Positions 7,599 to 13,842 of a DNA stretch of 37,620 nt are shown here, piece by piece; position 1 is the first letter of the stretch, and every line of letters begins with the position of its first letter. The stretch is taken from assembly GCF_030272895.1 (NCBI RefSeq), contig NZ_JALRNF010000050.1:1-37620 (forward strand), written 5' to 3'. Made by a program: the position numbers and the translations under genes. The notes beneath the pieces were generated by a model. The model was given only the letters and a program-made list of their open reading frames with translations, searched no databases and had not been told where the DNA came from. Source of the DNA: Pseudomonas sp. BGr12 (GTDB lineage Bacteria > Pseudomonadota > Gammaproteobacteria > Pseudomonadales > Pseudomonadaceae).

Positions 7599-8258
7599 TC
7601 AGAGGTACTGCAACTCGATGGTCATGTGGCCATCGAGCAAGGCTGCGTCCAGATGCGGTATGTCGTTACGCAGCCAGCCAGACACTTGTAGCCTGAGCGT
7701 CAGCAGCGTCGCCGGCGACGGGCTGTTCTGGCCAACGCCGCGTCGGGTAAAGCTCAGGCGTGCATCCGGCTTGTCGCCCAGGTGCTCGAAACTGCCACCC
7801 GACACGGGCGTCCAGGTGTTGCCTTGGTCTTCGGAGTACAAGGTGTCGGCGGGCAGACTGTCCAGGCGAGCATCATTGTTGGTCCATATCGCGCTGTAGT
7901 ATCCGATGGCTTGCCCGCTGCTGGTGGTGCCCAGGCCGAACGCATTGGGCAGCGGGATCGAGGTGCTGTCACGGCGATTGCCGGTAGCGACCAGGGCAAA
8001 GCGGGTGGGGCGGTCGCACATGACCGTGAAGGTCAGATGGCGCGGCGCAAGGATCGAATGATCCGGGAGGCCGGGCTGGGGATCGAGGTCCGGCAGGGCG
8101 ATATTGCCGAAATCGACCTGACCGTTGCTCGTGAGTGCAGGTGTGCAAGCAGAGGGGGTCAGCACTCCGCTGATATTGACATCCGTGGTACTGGCGCTTG
8201 CGCCCGCGCTGACAAGGGTCAACAAGGCGGTGAGTGTGCACGACGGCGTGCTGTACAT
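7599..8258 (-). CDS. DUF1120 fimbrial subunit (first in operon)
   Basis: A 219-residue secreted protein, first gene of the chaperone-usher operon. ATG at 8258 is chosen over the upstream in-frame ATG at 8285 because AAAGGACC stands 7 nt before it. The signal peptide is about residues 1-22 (MYSTPSCTLTALLTLVSAGA, with a Ser/Ala cleavage region). The mature part has VNISGVLTPSACTPALTSNG, then VDFG, and ends MTIELQYL, matching the paralogues at 6844-7479 and in the second half of 2391-3512. Its 5' region faces the XRE regulator gene, and the roughly 200-bp space between them holds two inverted repeats. I infer that the regulator controls this operon. Confidence 0.8.
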   Translation of the reverse strand: MYSTPSCTLTALLTLVSAGASASTTDVNISGVLTPSACTPALTSNGQVDFGNIALPDLDPQPGLPDHSILAPRHLTFTVMCDRPTRFALVATGNRRDSTSIPLPNAFGLGTTSSGQAIGYYSAIWTNNDARLDSLPADTLYSEDQGNTWTPVSGGSFEHLGDKPDARLSFTRRGVGQNSPSPATLLTLRLQVSGWLRNDIPHLDAALLDGHMTIELQYL

Positions 8259-8357
8259 CGTTCGGTCCTTTGAAGAATGAATCATCCGTGACGATCTTTT
8301 TACGCACTGTGTAGGCGATAAGGGGTGCGAATGTCTGCTTCTGTGTGCTTTGCTTGG

Positions 8358-8420
8358 CCCTGCCCGGGTACAAACGGCAGGGACGTTGTGCGCGGCAATT
8401 GCACCCGTGTGATTCGGGTG
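8358..8420. promoter_or_regulatory. Two inverted repeats between fimbrial operon and XRE gene
   Basis: CCCTGCC-N11-GGCAGGG at 8358-8382 and CACCCG-N7-CGGGTG at 8402-8420 lie in the divergent promoter region. The second ends 42 bp before the likely start of the XRE gene. XRE regulators normally bind short dyads next to their own promoter, so these are candidate operators. No sigma70 promoter stands out for either direction. Confidence 0.45.
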
Positions 8421-8461
8421 TTGATTATGCCCAAAAAATTATTCATGTAAAGGTGATTTGC

Positions 8462-8818
8462 TTGAAAAGTTGTGCAAGCGCTGTGTCGGAGTCGGCAGGC
8501 AGTGGTGAGCGATTGCGCCAGGAGCGTACGCGACTGGGGCTTCGCCAGGATGATCTGGCCCAACTCGGCGGCGTCAACCGCAACACCCAGGGCAGCTATG
8601 AAAAGGGTGAGCGCAACCCCGATGCCGCTTACCTGGCCGCCGTTGCCACCCAGGGCGTTGATGTGCGTTACGTCATCACCGGGGTGCGTTCGGTGGATGA
8701 GGGGGCTTCTTTGAGCGAAGCCGAACAGCGACTGCTGGCCCGATACCGGTCCCTGGCCGTCAGTGACCAAGAAATTGTGCAGCGGGTCGTCGAGGCCATG
8801 CACGGCCTGAAAGGCTGA
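8462..8818 (+). CDS. Small XRE-family transcriptional regulator
   Basis: About 118 residues. I choose the TTG at 8462 because AAGG (8450-8453) stands 8 nt before it; the frame is open from 8345 but without a ribosome site. The N-terminal half is a lambda-repressor-type HTH: GERLRQERTRLGLRQDDLAQ, then NRNTQGSYEKGERNPDAAYL. The middle, GVDVRYVITG, is typical of short phage-like XRE repressors found in Pseudomonas. The C-terminal helix segment LSEAEQRLLARYRSLAVSDQ probably serves dimerisation. It is divergent from the DUF1120 chaperone-usher operon and is its most likely regulator, and it may repress itself. The following gene (8927-9118) repeats only its C-terminal segment. Confidence 0.75.
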   Translation: MKSCASAVSESAGSGERLRQERTRLGLRQDDLAQLGGVNRNTQGSYEKGERNPDAAYLAAVATQGVDVRYVITGVRSVDEGASLSEAEQRLLARYRSLAVSDQEIVQRVVEAMHGLKG

Positions 8819-8926
8819 GATCAGGTCCGCCAGTTCTTTTTCCTACAATGTTTTCAGACATCCCAAGGTTCGATCACCGATTGTTGCCCGTAACGTCGCT
8901 GTTTTCATGGACGTTAGGGAAGCGTG

Positions 8927-9118
8927 ATGATGTCGGAGATTGAGATCGGTGTGCCTGGCATGAAGGGTGATGCTTTGTCGGTCGAGGCGCTAAGCAATGC
9001 CGAACGCGATCTGCTGGCCTTGTTCCGGCGCTTGTCGGCGGCGGACCAGCGATATGTACTGCGTATCGCCGAGGTACTGTGCCGCAATGCGGGAGTGGCC
9101 AGCGGCGAAATGCATTGA
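8927..9118 (+). CDS. HTH-less mini-paralogue of the XRE regulator
   Basis: A 63-residue protein, read from ATG 8927. AGGGA at 8916-8920 is the ribosome site; GTG 8924 and ATG 8930 are alternative in-frame starts. The segment LSNAERDLLALFRRLSAADQRYVLRIAEVL lines up without gaps with LSEAEQRLLARYRSLAVSDQEIVQRVVEAM of the neighbouring XRE protein (I compared the core LSxAExxLLA-xRxLxxxDQ). There is no DNA-binding half. It could be a decayed duplicate or a small partner that forms heterodimers with the regulator through the shared helices. No family name is known to me. It starts 108 bp after the regulator gene and 40 bp before arfB. Confidence 0.6.
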   Translation: MMSEIEIGVPGMKGDALSVEALSNAERDLLALFRRLSAADQRYVLRIAEVLCRNAGVASGEMH

Positions 9119-9158
9119 ACGCTGCGCGCTGGCGTAGTGTTTTTCCAAAGGGTGGGTG

Positions 9159-9572
9159 ATGTTGCAACTTTCGAATGCGGTACAGATAGCGGACGACGAG
9201 ATTGAGCTGACGGCGATCCGCGCCCAGGGCGCCGGGGGCCAGAACGTCAACAAGGTTTCCAGTGCCGTGCACCTGCGTTTCGACAGCCAGGCCTCGTCCT
9301 TGCCGCCGTTCTACAAGGAGCGCCTGCTGGCACTGCGTGACAGCCGTATCACCCGCGAAGGGGTGATTATCATCAAGGCGCAACAGTACCGCACCCAGGA
9401 ACAGAACCGCGCCGACGCGCTGGAGCGTCTGCGCGAGTTGATCCTGGCGGCGGTCAAGGTCGAGAAGGCGCGTCGTCCGACCCGGCCGACCCTGGGATCG
9501 AAAACCCGGCGGCTGGAGACCAAGAGCAAGCGCGGCGCAATCAAGGCCGGGCGTGGCAAGGTCGACTACTGA
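9159..9572 (+). CDS. arfB: Alternative ribosome-rescue factor B (peptidyl-tRNA hydrolase)
   Basis: 137 residues, close to the 140 of E. coli ArfB (YaeJ). It hydrolyses peptidyl-tRNA on ribosomes stalled at the end of a broken mRNA, without a stop codon. The catalytic GGQ is at residues 26-28 inside QGAGGQNVNKV, the release-factor domain-3 signature. The C-terminal tail is rich in Lys/Arg (KTRRLETKSKRGAIKAGRGK), the part that enters the empty mRNA channel in known structures. The start at ATG 9159 follows AAAGGG; GTG 9156 is in frame but too close. By synteny it corresponds to P. aeruginosa PA0868. Confidence 0.93.
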   Translation: MLQLSNAVQIADDEIELTAIRAQGAGGQNVNKVSSAVHLRFDSQASSLPPFYKERLLALRDSRITREGVIIIKAQQYRTQEQNRADALERLRELILAAVKVEKARRPTRPTLGSKTRRLETKSKRGAIKAGRGKVDY

Positions 9573-9582
9573 GTTGCGTTGA

Positions 9583-10758
9583 TTAGCGTCGGGCCTGGCG
9601 ATACAGGTAGAGGCTCAGCAACAAGCCACAGAGTGCGGCGCCGGCTGCGAAGACGAAGATCGACGCAAAGCCGAAACCGGCAGCAACGGCTCCGGCCAGC
9701 GGTCCGGTGATCCCCAGTGACAGGTCGATGAACAGCGAGTAGGCGCCTACGGCCGCGCCACGGTTGGCGGCGGGCACCAGGTTGACCGCTTCGACGCCCA
9801 GCGCCGGGAACACCAGCGAAAAGCCGAAGCCGCTCAGGGCTGCGCCGGCCAGGGCCAGTTCGGCGCTGGAGGCCTGCCAGAGCATCAGCAGGCCCAGGGC
9901 TTCTACTGTCAGGCAAGCGATGGCCACCCGGTAACCGCCGATGCGGTTGATCAGGTTGCCGAACAACAGTCGTGCGCCAATGAAGCAGGCACCGAACAGG
10001 CTCAGGCACAGCGCCGCGTTGTTCCAGGCGTGGCTGGCGTAGTACAGGGTGATGAAGGTGGCGATGGTGCCAAAACCGATCGAGCCCAGGGCCAACGCCG
10101 AACCATGGCCGAACACCCGTCCCAGCACATGCAGGAACGGCAGGCGCTCACCGGCCACCACCGGTGCAGCCGTCTTCGGCCAGGCCAGCAGCAGGCCCAG
10201 CAGACACAGCAGCACGATACTGGCGCCCATGCTCCACAAGCCGAACCGTTGGACCAGCAGCACGCCCAGGGGCGCGCCGATGGCCAGTGCGCCGTAGCTG
10301 GCGATGCCGTTCCAGGAAATCACCTTGGCGGTGTGCTGGGCACCTACCCGGCCGATACCCCAGCCGATCGACCCCGAACCCACCAGGCTCTCGGCACTGC
10401 CCAGCACCAGGCGACCGACCAGCAGGCTGGCCAGGCTCGCCCACGGCACATGCTGCAAGCCGGCCGAGATCAGCATGAATACGCCACTCAGGCCGCAGCC
10501 GGCCAGGCCGTAGAGTACCGCGCGCTTGCTGCCCAGGTTGTCGATGATGCGGCTGGCGGTAGGGCGGCTGAGCAGGGTGGCCAGGTATTGCACGCTGATC
10601 ACCAGGCCGGCGACCACGGCACCGAAGCCCAGGTCGTCGTGGACATAGCCGGGCAACACCGCCAGCGGAATGCCGATGTTCAGGTAGCCGATAAAGGTGA
10701 ACAGGACGATGGAGACGACTTGCAGGGTGACCGCAAGGGAGCGCGGTGAGTCGGGCAT
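9583..10758 (-). CDS. MFS transporter, YhhS-like
   Basis: 391 residues with about 12 membrane segments and the MFS fold. The loop between TM2 and TM3 reads [20 protein letters not shown], a version of the MFS motif A. It resembles the YhhS/YfcJ group of E. coli exporters (about 390-405 residues), whose substrates are poorly known. The first residues after the start are [13 protein letters not shown]. The region before the ATG on the minus strand is CCTCCCC with no Shine-Dalgarno, so the start may be elsewhere or the mRNA leaderless. It is convergent with arfB (10 bp between stops). Upstream lies a 15-bp inverted repeat that could bind a regulator. Confidence 0.85.
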   Translation of the reverse strand: MPDSPRSLAVTLQVVSIVLFTFIGYLNIGIPLAVLPGYVHDDLGFGAVVAGLVISVQYLATLLSRPTASRIIDNLGSKRAVLYGLAGCGLSGVFMLISAGLQHVPWASLASLLVGRLVLGSAESLVGSGSIGWGIGRVGAQHTAKVISWNGIASYGALAIGAPLGVLLVQRFGLWSMGASIVLLCLLGLLLAWPKTAAPVVAGERLPFLHVLGRVFGHGSALALGSIGFGTIATFITLYYASHAWNNAALCLSLFGACFIGARLLFGNLINRIGGYRVAIACLTVEALGLLMLWQASSAELALAGAALSGFGFSLVFPALGVEAVNLVPAANRGAAVGAYSLFIDLSLGITGPLAGAVAAGFGFASIFVFAAGAALCGLLLSLYLYRQARR

Positions 10759-10787
10759 GGGGAGGCTTTTGTCGGAGGAGAATTCTT

Positions 10788-10844
10788 GACAGTGTGAAAA
10801 CGTGTTGAGGAAAGGGTTCCTGCATCGGCCGTTTTCACACAGTC
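10788..10844. promoter_or_regulatory. 15-bp inverted repeat upstream of the MFS gene
   Basis: GACAGTGTGAAAACG (10788-10802) and CGTTTTCACACAGTC (10830-10844) are inverted copies with 14 of 15 matches. The centres are 42 bp apart, four helical turns. The pair lies 30-86 bp before the MFS start. It looks like a two-site operator for a dimeric regulator that I cannot name. A hairpin role is less likely with a 27-nt loop. Confidence 0.5.
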
Positions 10845-10858
10845 TGATCGTTGCGCGA

Positions 10859-10987
10859 TTATTCCTGGTCGGCGCTGGAAGTTTCGTCGCCGTCGTAGTC
10901 AGCCTGGGCTGGTTCGGCGCTGTGAGTGGCAGGTGTCTGCTCTTCTGGGTTCAGGCTTGGGAAGGGAAGATTCGGGATTTCATGCAT
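10859..10987 (-). CDS. Small acidic protein, 42 residues
   Basis: On the minus strand, ATG at 10987 opens a 42-codon frame that ends in TAA at 10859. It starts [17 protein letters not shown] and ends [12 protein letters not shown] strong ribosome site, GAGGA, stands 8 nt before the ATG (TGCGAGGAACGACGAGATG). The protein is acidic, without Cys or a membrane segment, and probably disordered. The N-terminal half ([10 protein letters not shown]) looks like a conserved short motif and the rest like low-constraint sequence. It lies upstream of the MFS gene on the same strand, with the inverted repeat between them. I do not recognise a function. The opposite-strand frame over the same bases is less convincing. 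Confidence 0.55.
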   Translation of the reverse strand: MHEIPNLPFPSLNPEEQTPATHSAEPAQADYDGDETSSADQE

Positions 10988-11117
10988 CTCGTCGTTCCTC
11001 GCAAGTGTGTGGAAAGGCTGCGCAAGGCGCGCGTGGCTTTTAAAAAAGCCTGCGCAGGATACAGGAGTCTGGATGACAGTATGAATTTTCCTGCCTGATG
11101 GTAGGCATTTGAACGCA

Positions 11118-11173
11118 ATCGCGGGGCAAGCCCGCTCCCACAGGTGACTGTGGGAGCGGGCTTGCCCCGCGAT
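11118..11173. repeat. Inverted pair of REP elements after phhC
   Basis: Two REP units face each other: ATCGCGGGGCAAGCCCGCTC and its complement, joined by a short loop around AGGTGACTG. The arms extend to CCCAC/GTGGG, giving a stem of over 20 bp. It ends 6 bp before the phhC stop. The core is typical of the P. putida group. It can act as an mRNA 3' end or protect phhABC mRNA. A near-identical pair is at 18157-18212. Confidence 0.9.
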
Positions 11174-11179
11174 GGTTTA

Positions 11180-12373
11180 TCAGCGACAGACGTCAGCGAT
11201 AGCCGCAGCCAGCGCCTCAAGGCGTGCCGCATCGGCGCCGGCGATGTTCGCCCGACCGGTGCCGACCATGTACACGCTATGCCGCTCGCGCAGTTGCTTG
11301 ACCTGCTCCGGCGACAGCCCGGTGTAGGAGAACATGCCGCGTTGCTCGGCAATATGGGCAAAGCGCTGGCTCAAGCCGTGGGGCACCAGGGCCTCGACCA
11401 GCCCGACCCGCAGTTGGGCGATGCGTTGACGCATGGCCTCGACCTCTTCGACCCACAGGCTCTTGAGCGCTGCATCGCCGAGGATCTGCGCGACCACCGC
11501 AGCACCGTGATCCGGTGGCGTCGACCACAGGTTGCGAGCCAGCCAGGCCAGCTGGCTGCGCACATCCACCAGTTTGTCGGCGTCATGGCTGCACACCAGC
11601 AAGGCACCGGTACGGTCGCGGTAGAGGCCGAAGTTCTTCGAGCAGGAGCTGGTGATCAGCAACTCGGGCAGCTCGGCCGCAAACAGCCGCACCGCCCAGG
11701 CGTCTTCTTCCAGCCCGTCGCCAAAGCCCTGGTAGGCGAAGTCGATCAGTGGCAGCAGGTTGCGGCGACGCACTACCTCCAGCACCGCCCGCCAGTCGTC
11801 CCGGGACAGGTCGAAACCGGTCGGGTTGTGACAGCAGGCGTGTAGCAGCACCACGTCGCCCTTGGGCGCCGCTTCCAGGGCTGCCAGCATGCCGCTGACG
11901 TCGAGGCGGTTGTCCGCGCCCACGTAGGGGTAGTGGCTGACCTTGAGGCCGGCACCGGCGAAGATGGTCTCGTGGATCGGCCAGGTCGGATCGCTCAGCC
12001 AGATACCGCGCCCGGGCAGGCAGTGTTCGATGAACTCCGCGGCCAGGCGCAGGGCGCCTGTGCCACCCGGTGTCTGGGTGGCACCGGCGCGGTGGCTGGC
12101 CAGCAGCGCCGAGTCGCTGCCCAGCACCAGCTCGCTGATCAGGCGGCCGAAGTCGGCATCGCCATGGCCACCGATGTAGCTCTTGCTGAGCTGGCGGTCG
12201 AGCAGGCGCTGTTCGGCCTGCTTGACGGCTGCTGGAATGGGCGTCAGGCCCTGGGCGTCCTTGAACACGCCGACACCGAGGTCGAACTTGTTCGGGTTGC
12301 TGTCTTTGGCGTAAGCCTCCATCAGCCCGAGGATCGGATCGCCCGGTACGCGCTCGATAGCGCCGAAGTGCAT
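11180..12373 (-). CDS. phhC: Aromatic amino acid aminotransferase
   Basis: A 397-residue class I PLP aminotransferase of the AspC/TyrB type, usual length. It transfers the amino group of Phe or Tyr to 2-oxoglutarate, giving phenylpyruvate or 4-hydroxyphenylpyruvate. The N-terminus ERVPGDPILGLMEAY with KFDLGVGVF is typical. CCHNPTGFDLS is the cofactor region with the conserved Asn-Pro-Thr-Gly. SSCSKNFGLYRDR carries the PLP lysine (Lys246 by my count) and the phosphate-binding Arg follows. It is third in phhABC: its ATG overlaps the phhB stop by one base (TAATG), which suggests translational coupling. The product of Tyr transamination goes to Hpd and homogentisate, not encoded in this window. 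The REP pair follows the gene. Confidence 0.93.
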   Translation of the reverse strand: MHFGAIERVPGDPILGLMEAYAKDSNPNKFDLGVGVFKDAQGLTPIPAAVKQAEQRLLDRQLSKSYIGGHGDADFGRLISELVLGSDSALLASHRAGATQTPGGTGALRLAAEFIEHCLPGRGIWLSDPTWPIHETIFAGAGLKVSHYPYVGADNRLDVSGMLAALEAAPKGDVVLLHACCHNPTGFDLSRDDWRAVLEVVRRRNLLPLIDFAYQGFGDGLEEDAWAVRLFAAELPELLITSSCSKNFGLYRDRTGALLVCSHDADKLVDVRSQLAWLARNLWSTPPDHGAAVVAQILGDAALKSLWVEEVEAMRQRIAQLRVGLVEALVPHGLSQRFAHIAEQRGMFSYTGLSPEQVKQLRERHSVYMVGTGRANIAGADAARLEALAAAIADVCR

Positions 12374-12729
12374 TACTTGCGGCCTTCGGCGGTTTTGGCG
12401 ACCTCGTCGGTGCGCGCGGCCATGATGAAGTCGTTACGGTGCAGGCCCTTGATCGAGTGGCTCCACCAGGTCACGGTGACTTTGCCCCACTCGGTCAGCA
12501 GGCCCGGGTGATGGCCTTCGGCTTCGGAGATCTCGCCCACGGCGTTGGTGAAGGCCAGGGCGTGTTTGAAATTCTTGAACAGGAAGACTTTTTCCAGCTG
12601 CATGATGCCGTCGCGCACTTCGATGTTCCAGTCCGGGATCTGCTTGATCAGTACCGGCAGTTCTTCGTCGCTGACCTGTGGAGCATCGGCACGGCAGGCT
12701 TCGCAATGGGCTTGGTTCAAGGCGTTCAT
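12373..12729 (-). CDS. phhB: Pterin-4a-carbinolamine dehydratase
   Basis: 118 residues from ATG 12729, which equals the length I recall for P. aeruginosa PhhB. The frame is open 12 codons further upstream (MQTNNN...), but the family starts at [17 protein letters not shown]. It dehydrates 4a-hydroxytetrahydropterin after each PhhA turnover and so recycles the pterin cofactor. The active-site motif EGHHPG with following [11 protein letters not shown] is intact. It lies between phhA and phhC, 42 bp after phhA. The ribosome site is weak (GCGGAAAA), in keeping with coupling to phhA translation. In Pseudomonas the protein is also needed for full PhhA levels; that is literature knowledge, not visible here. 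Confidence 0.93.
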   Translation of the reverse strand: MNALNQAHCEACRADAPQVSDEELPVLIKQIPDWNIEVRDGIMQLEKVFLFKNFKHALAFTNAVGEISEAEGHHPGLLTEWGKVTVTWWSHSIKGLHRNDFIMAARTDEVAKTAEGRK

Positions 12730-12771
12730 AAGGTTTTCCGCAAGTGGATTGTTATTGGTTTGCAAGGCCGC

Positions 12772-13560
12772 TCACGCGGCGACCTTGGGTGGGAATTTCG
12801 GCGCGTGCAGGCCCATCTTCATCGCAGTGTGGACCATGCCCATGATGTCTTCGTGGGCCAGGTCGAACAGGCGCTTGAGGTTCGGCAGGGCGAAGTACAG
12901 CGGCTGCAGGATGTCGATGCGGTACGGCGTGCGCATGGCTTCGAGCGGGTCGAAGGCCTGGTGCTCGGGTTCATCGGACAGGCTGTAGACCGTCTCTTTG
13001 GGCGAGGACAGGATACCGCCACCGTAGATCTTGCGACCTTGCGGGGTATCGACCAGGCCGAACTCGATGGTCATCCAGTACAGGCGCGCCAGGTACACGC
13101 GCTCTTCCTTGGTGGCCTTCAGGCCGAGCTTGCCGTAGGTGTGGGTGAACTCGGCGAACCAGGGGTTGGTCAGCAGCGGGCAGTGGCCGAAGATCTCGTG
13201 GAAAATGTCCGGTTCCTGCAGGTAGTCGAGCTCTTCTACGGTGCGAATGAAGGTCGCAACCGGAAAGCGCTTGCTGGCCAGCAGTTCGAAAAAGGTCTGG
13301 AAAGGGATCAGCGCCGGCACCCGGGCAACTTGCCAACCGGTGGTGGCGCCCAGCACCTTGTTGATTTCGCCCAGTTGCGGAATGCGGTCGTGGGGCAGGC
13401 CCAGCTGCTCGATACCGTCCAGGTATTCCTGGCAGGCACGGCCCTCGACCACTTTCATCTGGCGAGTGATCAGGGTGTTCCATACTGCATGTTCTTCTTG
13501 CGAGTAGTGGATAAACCCTTGCGCATCGGGCTCGCGAGCCACGTATTGCGTCTGTTTCAT
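12772..13560 (-). CDS. phhA: Phenylalanine 4-hydroxylase
   Basis: A 262-residue monomer-type bacterial enzyme (P. aeruginosa PhhA is also 262). It uses tetrahydropterin, O2 and non-heme iron to convert Phe to Tyr. The iron ligands are visible: His121 and His126 in PDIFHEIFGHCPLL, and Glu166 in WMTIEFGL. The regulatory ACT domain of animal enzymes is absent, as usual in bacteria. It is the first gene of phhABC. The ribosome site CAGGAGAG lies 6 nt before the ATG. A PhhR box stands about 125-140 bp upstream, and a possible Crc/Hfq motif lies 23-30 nt before the start. Its regulator phhR is divergent. Confidence 0.96.
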   Translation of the reverse strand: MKQTQYVAREPDAQGFIHYSQEEHAVWNTLITRQMKVVEGRACQEYLDGIEQLGLPHDRIPQLGEINKVLGATTGWQVARVPALIPFQTFFELLASKRFPVATFIRTVEELDYLQEPDIFHEIFGHCPLLTNPWFAEFTHTYGKLGLKATKEERVYLARLYWMTIEFGLVDTPQGRKIYGGGILSSPKETVYSLSDEPEHQAFDPLEAMRTPYRIDILQPLYFALPNLKRLFDLAHEDIMGMVHTAMKMGLHAPKFPPKVAA

Positions 13561-13582
13561 GCTGCTCTCCTGCTGAGGGCCT

Positions 13583-13590
13583 TTTTTGTT
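13583..13590 (-). promoter_or_regulatory. Possible Crc/Hfq motif before phhA
   Basis: The minus strand reads AACAAAAA, matching AANAANAA but with A rather than the preferred pyrimidine at position 6. It lies 23-30 nt before the phhA ATG, just upstream of the ribosome site. It is a weaker match than those before aroP and acsA. Confidence 0.35.
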
Positions 13591-13682
13591 ATGTGATCAA
13601 GCCGTTGCTTAAGTGATAACCCGCTATACCGGACTTTGCATCGGTCTGCGGCGCTCTGGAGGCGGTTGGAGTGCGTGAAATC

Positions 13683-13700
13683 CGTAACGATTATTTTACG
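13683..13700. promoter_or_regulatory. PhhR box in the phhA/phhR intergenic region (phhA side)
   Basis: CGTAAC-GATTAT-TTTACG matches the TyrR box TGTAAA-N6-TTTACA and keeps the invariant G-N14-C (G13684, C13699). It is an almost perfect dyad. It lies 123-140 bp upstream of phhA, consistent with activation of phhABC by PhhR. Confidence 0.7.
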
Positions 13701-13755
13701 CTTATGATGAAATGCCGAAAAGTCGGGCGCATTTGTCGTTGAGTGCCTGGCTTTT

Positions 13756-13773
13756 TGTCACGTATTCTTTACG
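13756..13773. promoter_or_regulatory. PhhR box in the phhA/phhR intergenic region (phhR side)
   Basis: TGTCAC-GTATTC-TTTACG keeps the G-N14-C spacing (G13757, C13772) and the right half-site TTTACG is shared with the other box. The two boxes are 73 bp apart, seven helical turns, so bound PhhR would be on one face of the DNA. It is 70-87 bp before phhR, so autoregulation is possible. Confidence 0.65.
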
Positions 13774-13842
13774 ACAATTCCAGGTGCCTGCAAAATAGTT
13801 CGGGCGCCAACGCTCGTCGTAGACCTGTTTGTAGGACATTTC

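Noticed and set aside
10802..11098. 98-codon plus-strand frame between the MFS gene and phhC
   Set aside because: No ribosome site, and it crosses the inverted repeat; the minus-strand 42-codon frame inside it is much better supported.
13561..13842. Sigma54 promoter for phhA
   Set aside because: I searched both strands for GG-N10-GC with TGGC/TTGC-like context. Near matches such as GGCACCTGGAATTGT have the wrong spacing or lack GC, and PhhR has no GAFTGA loop.
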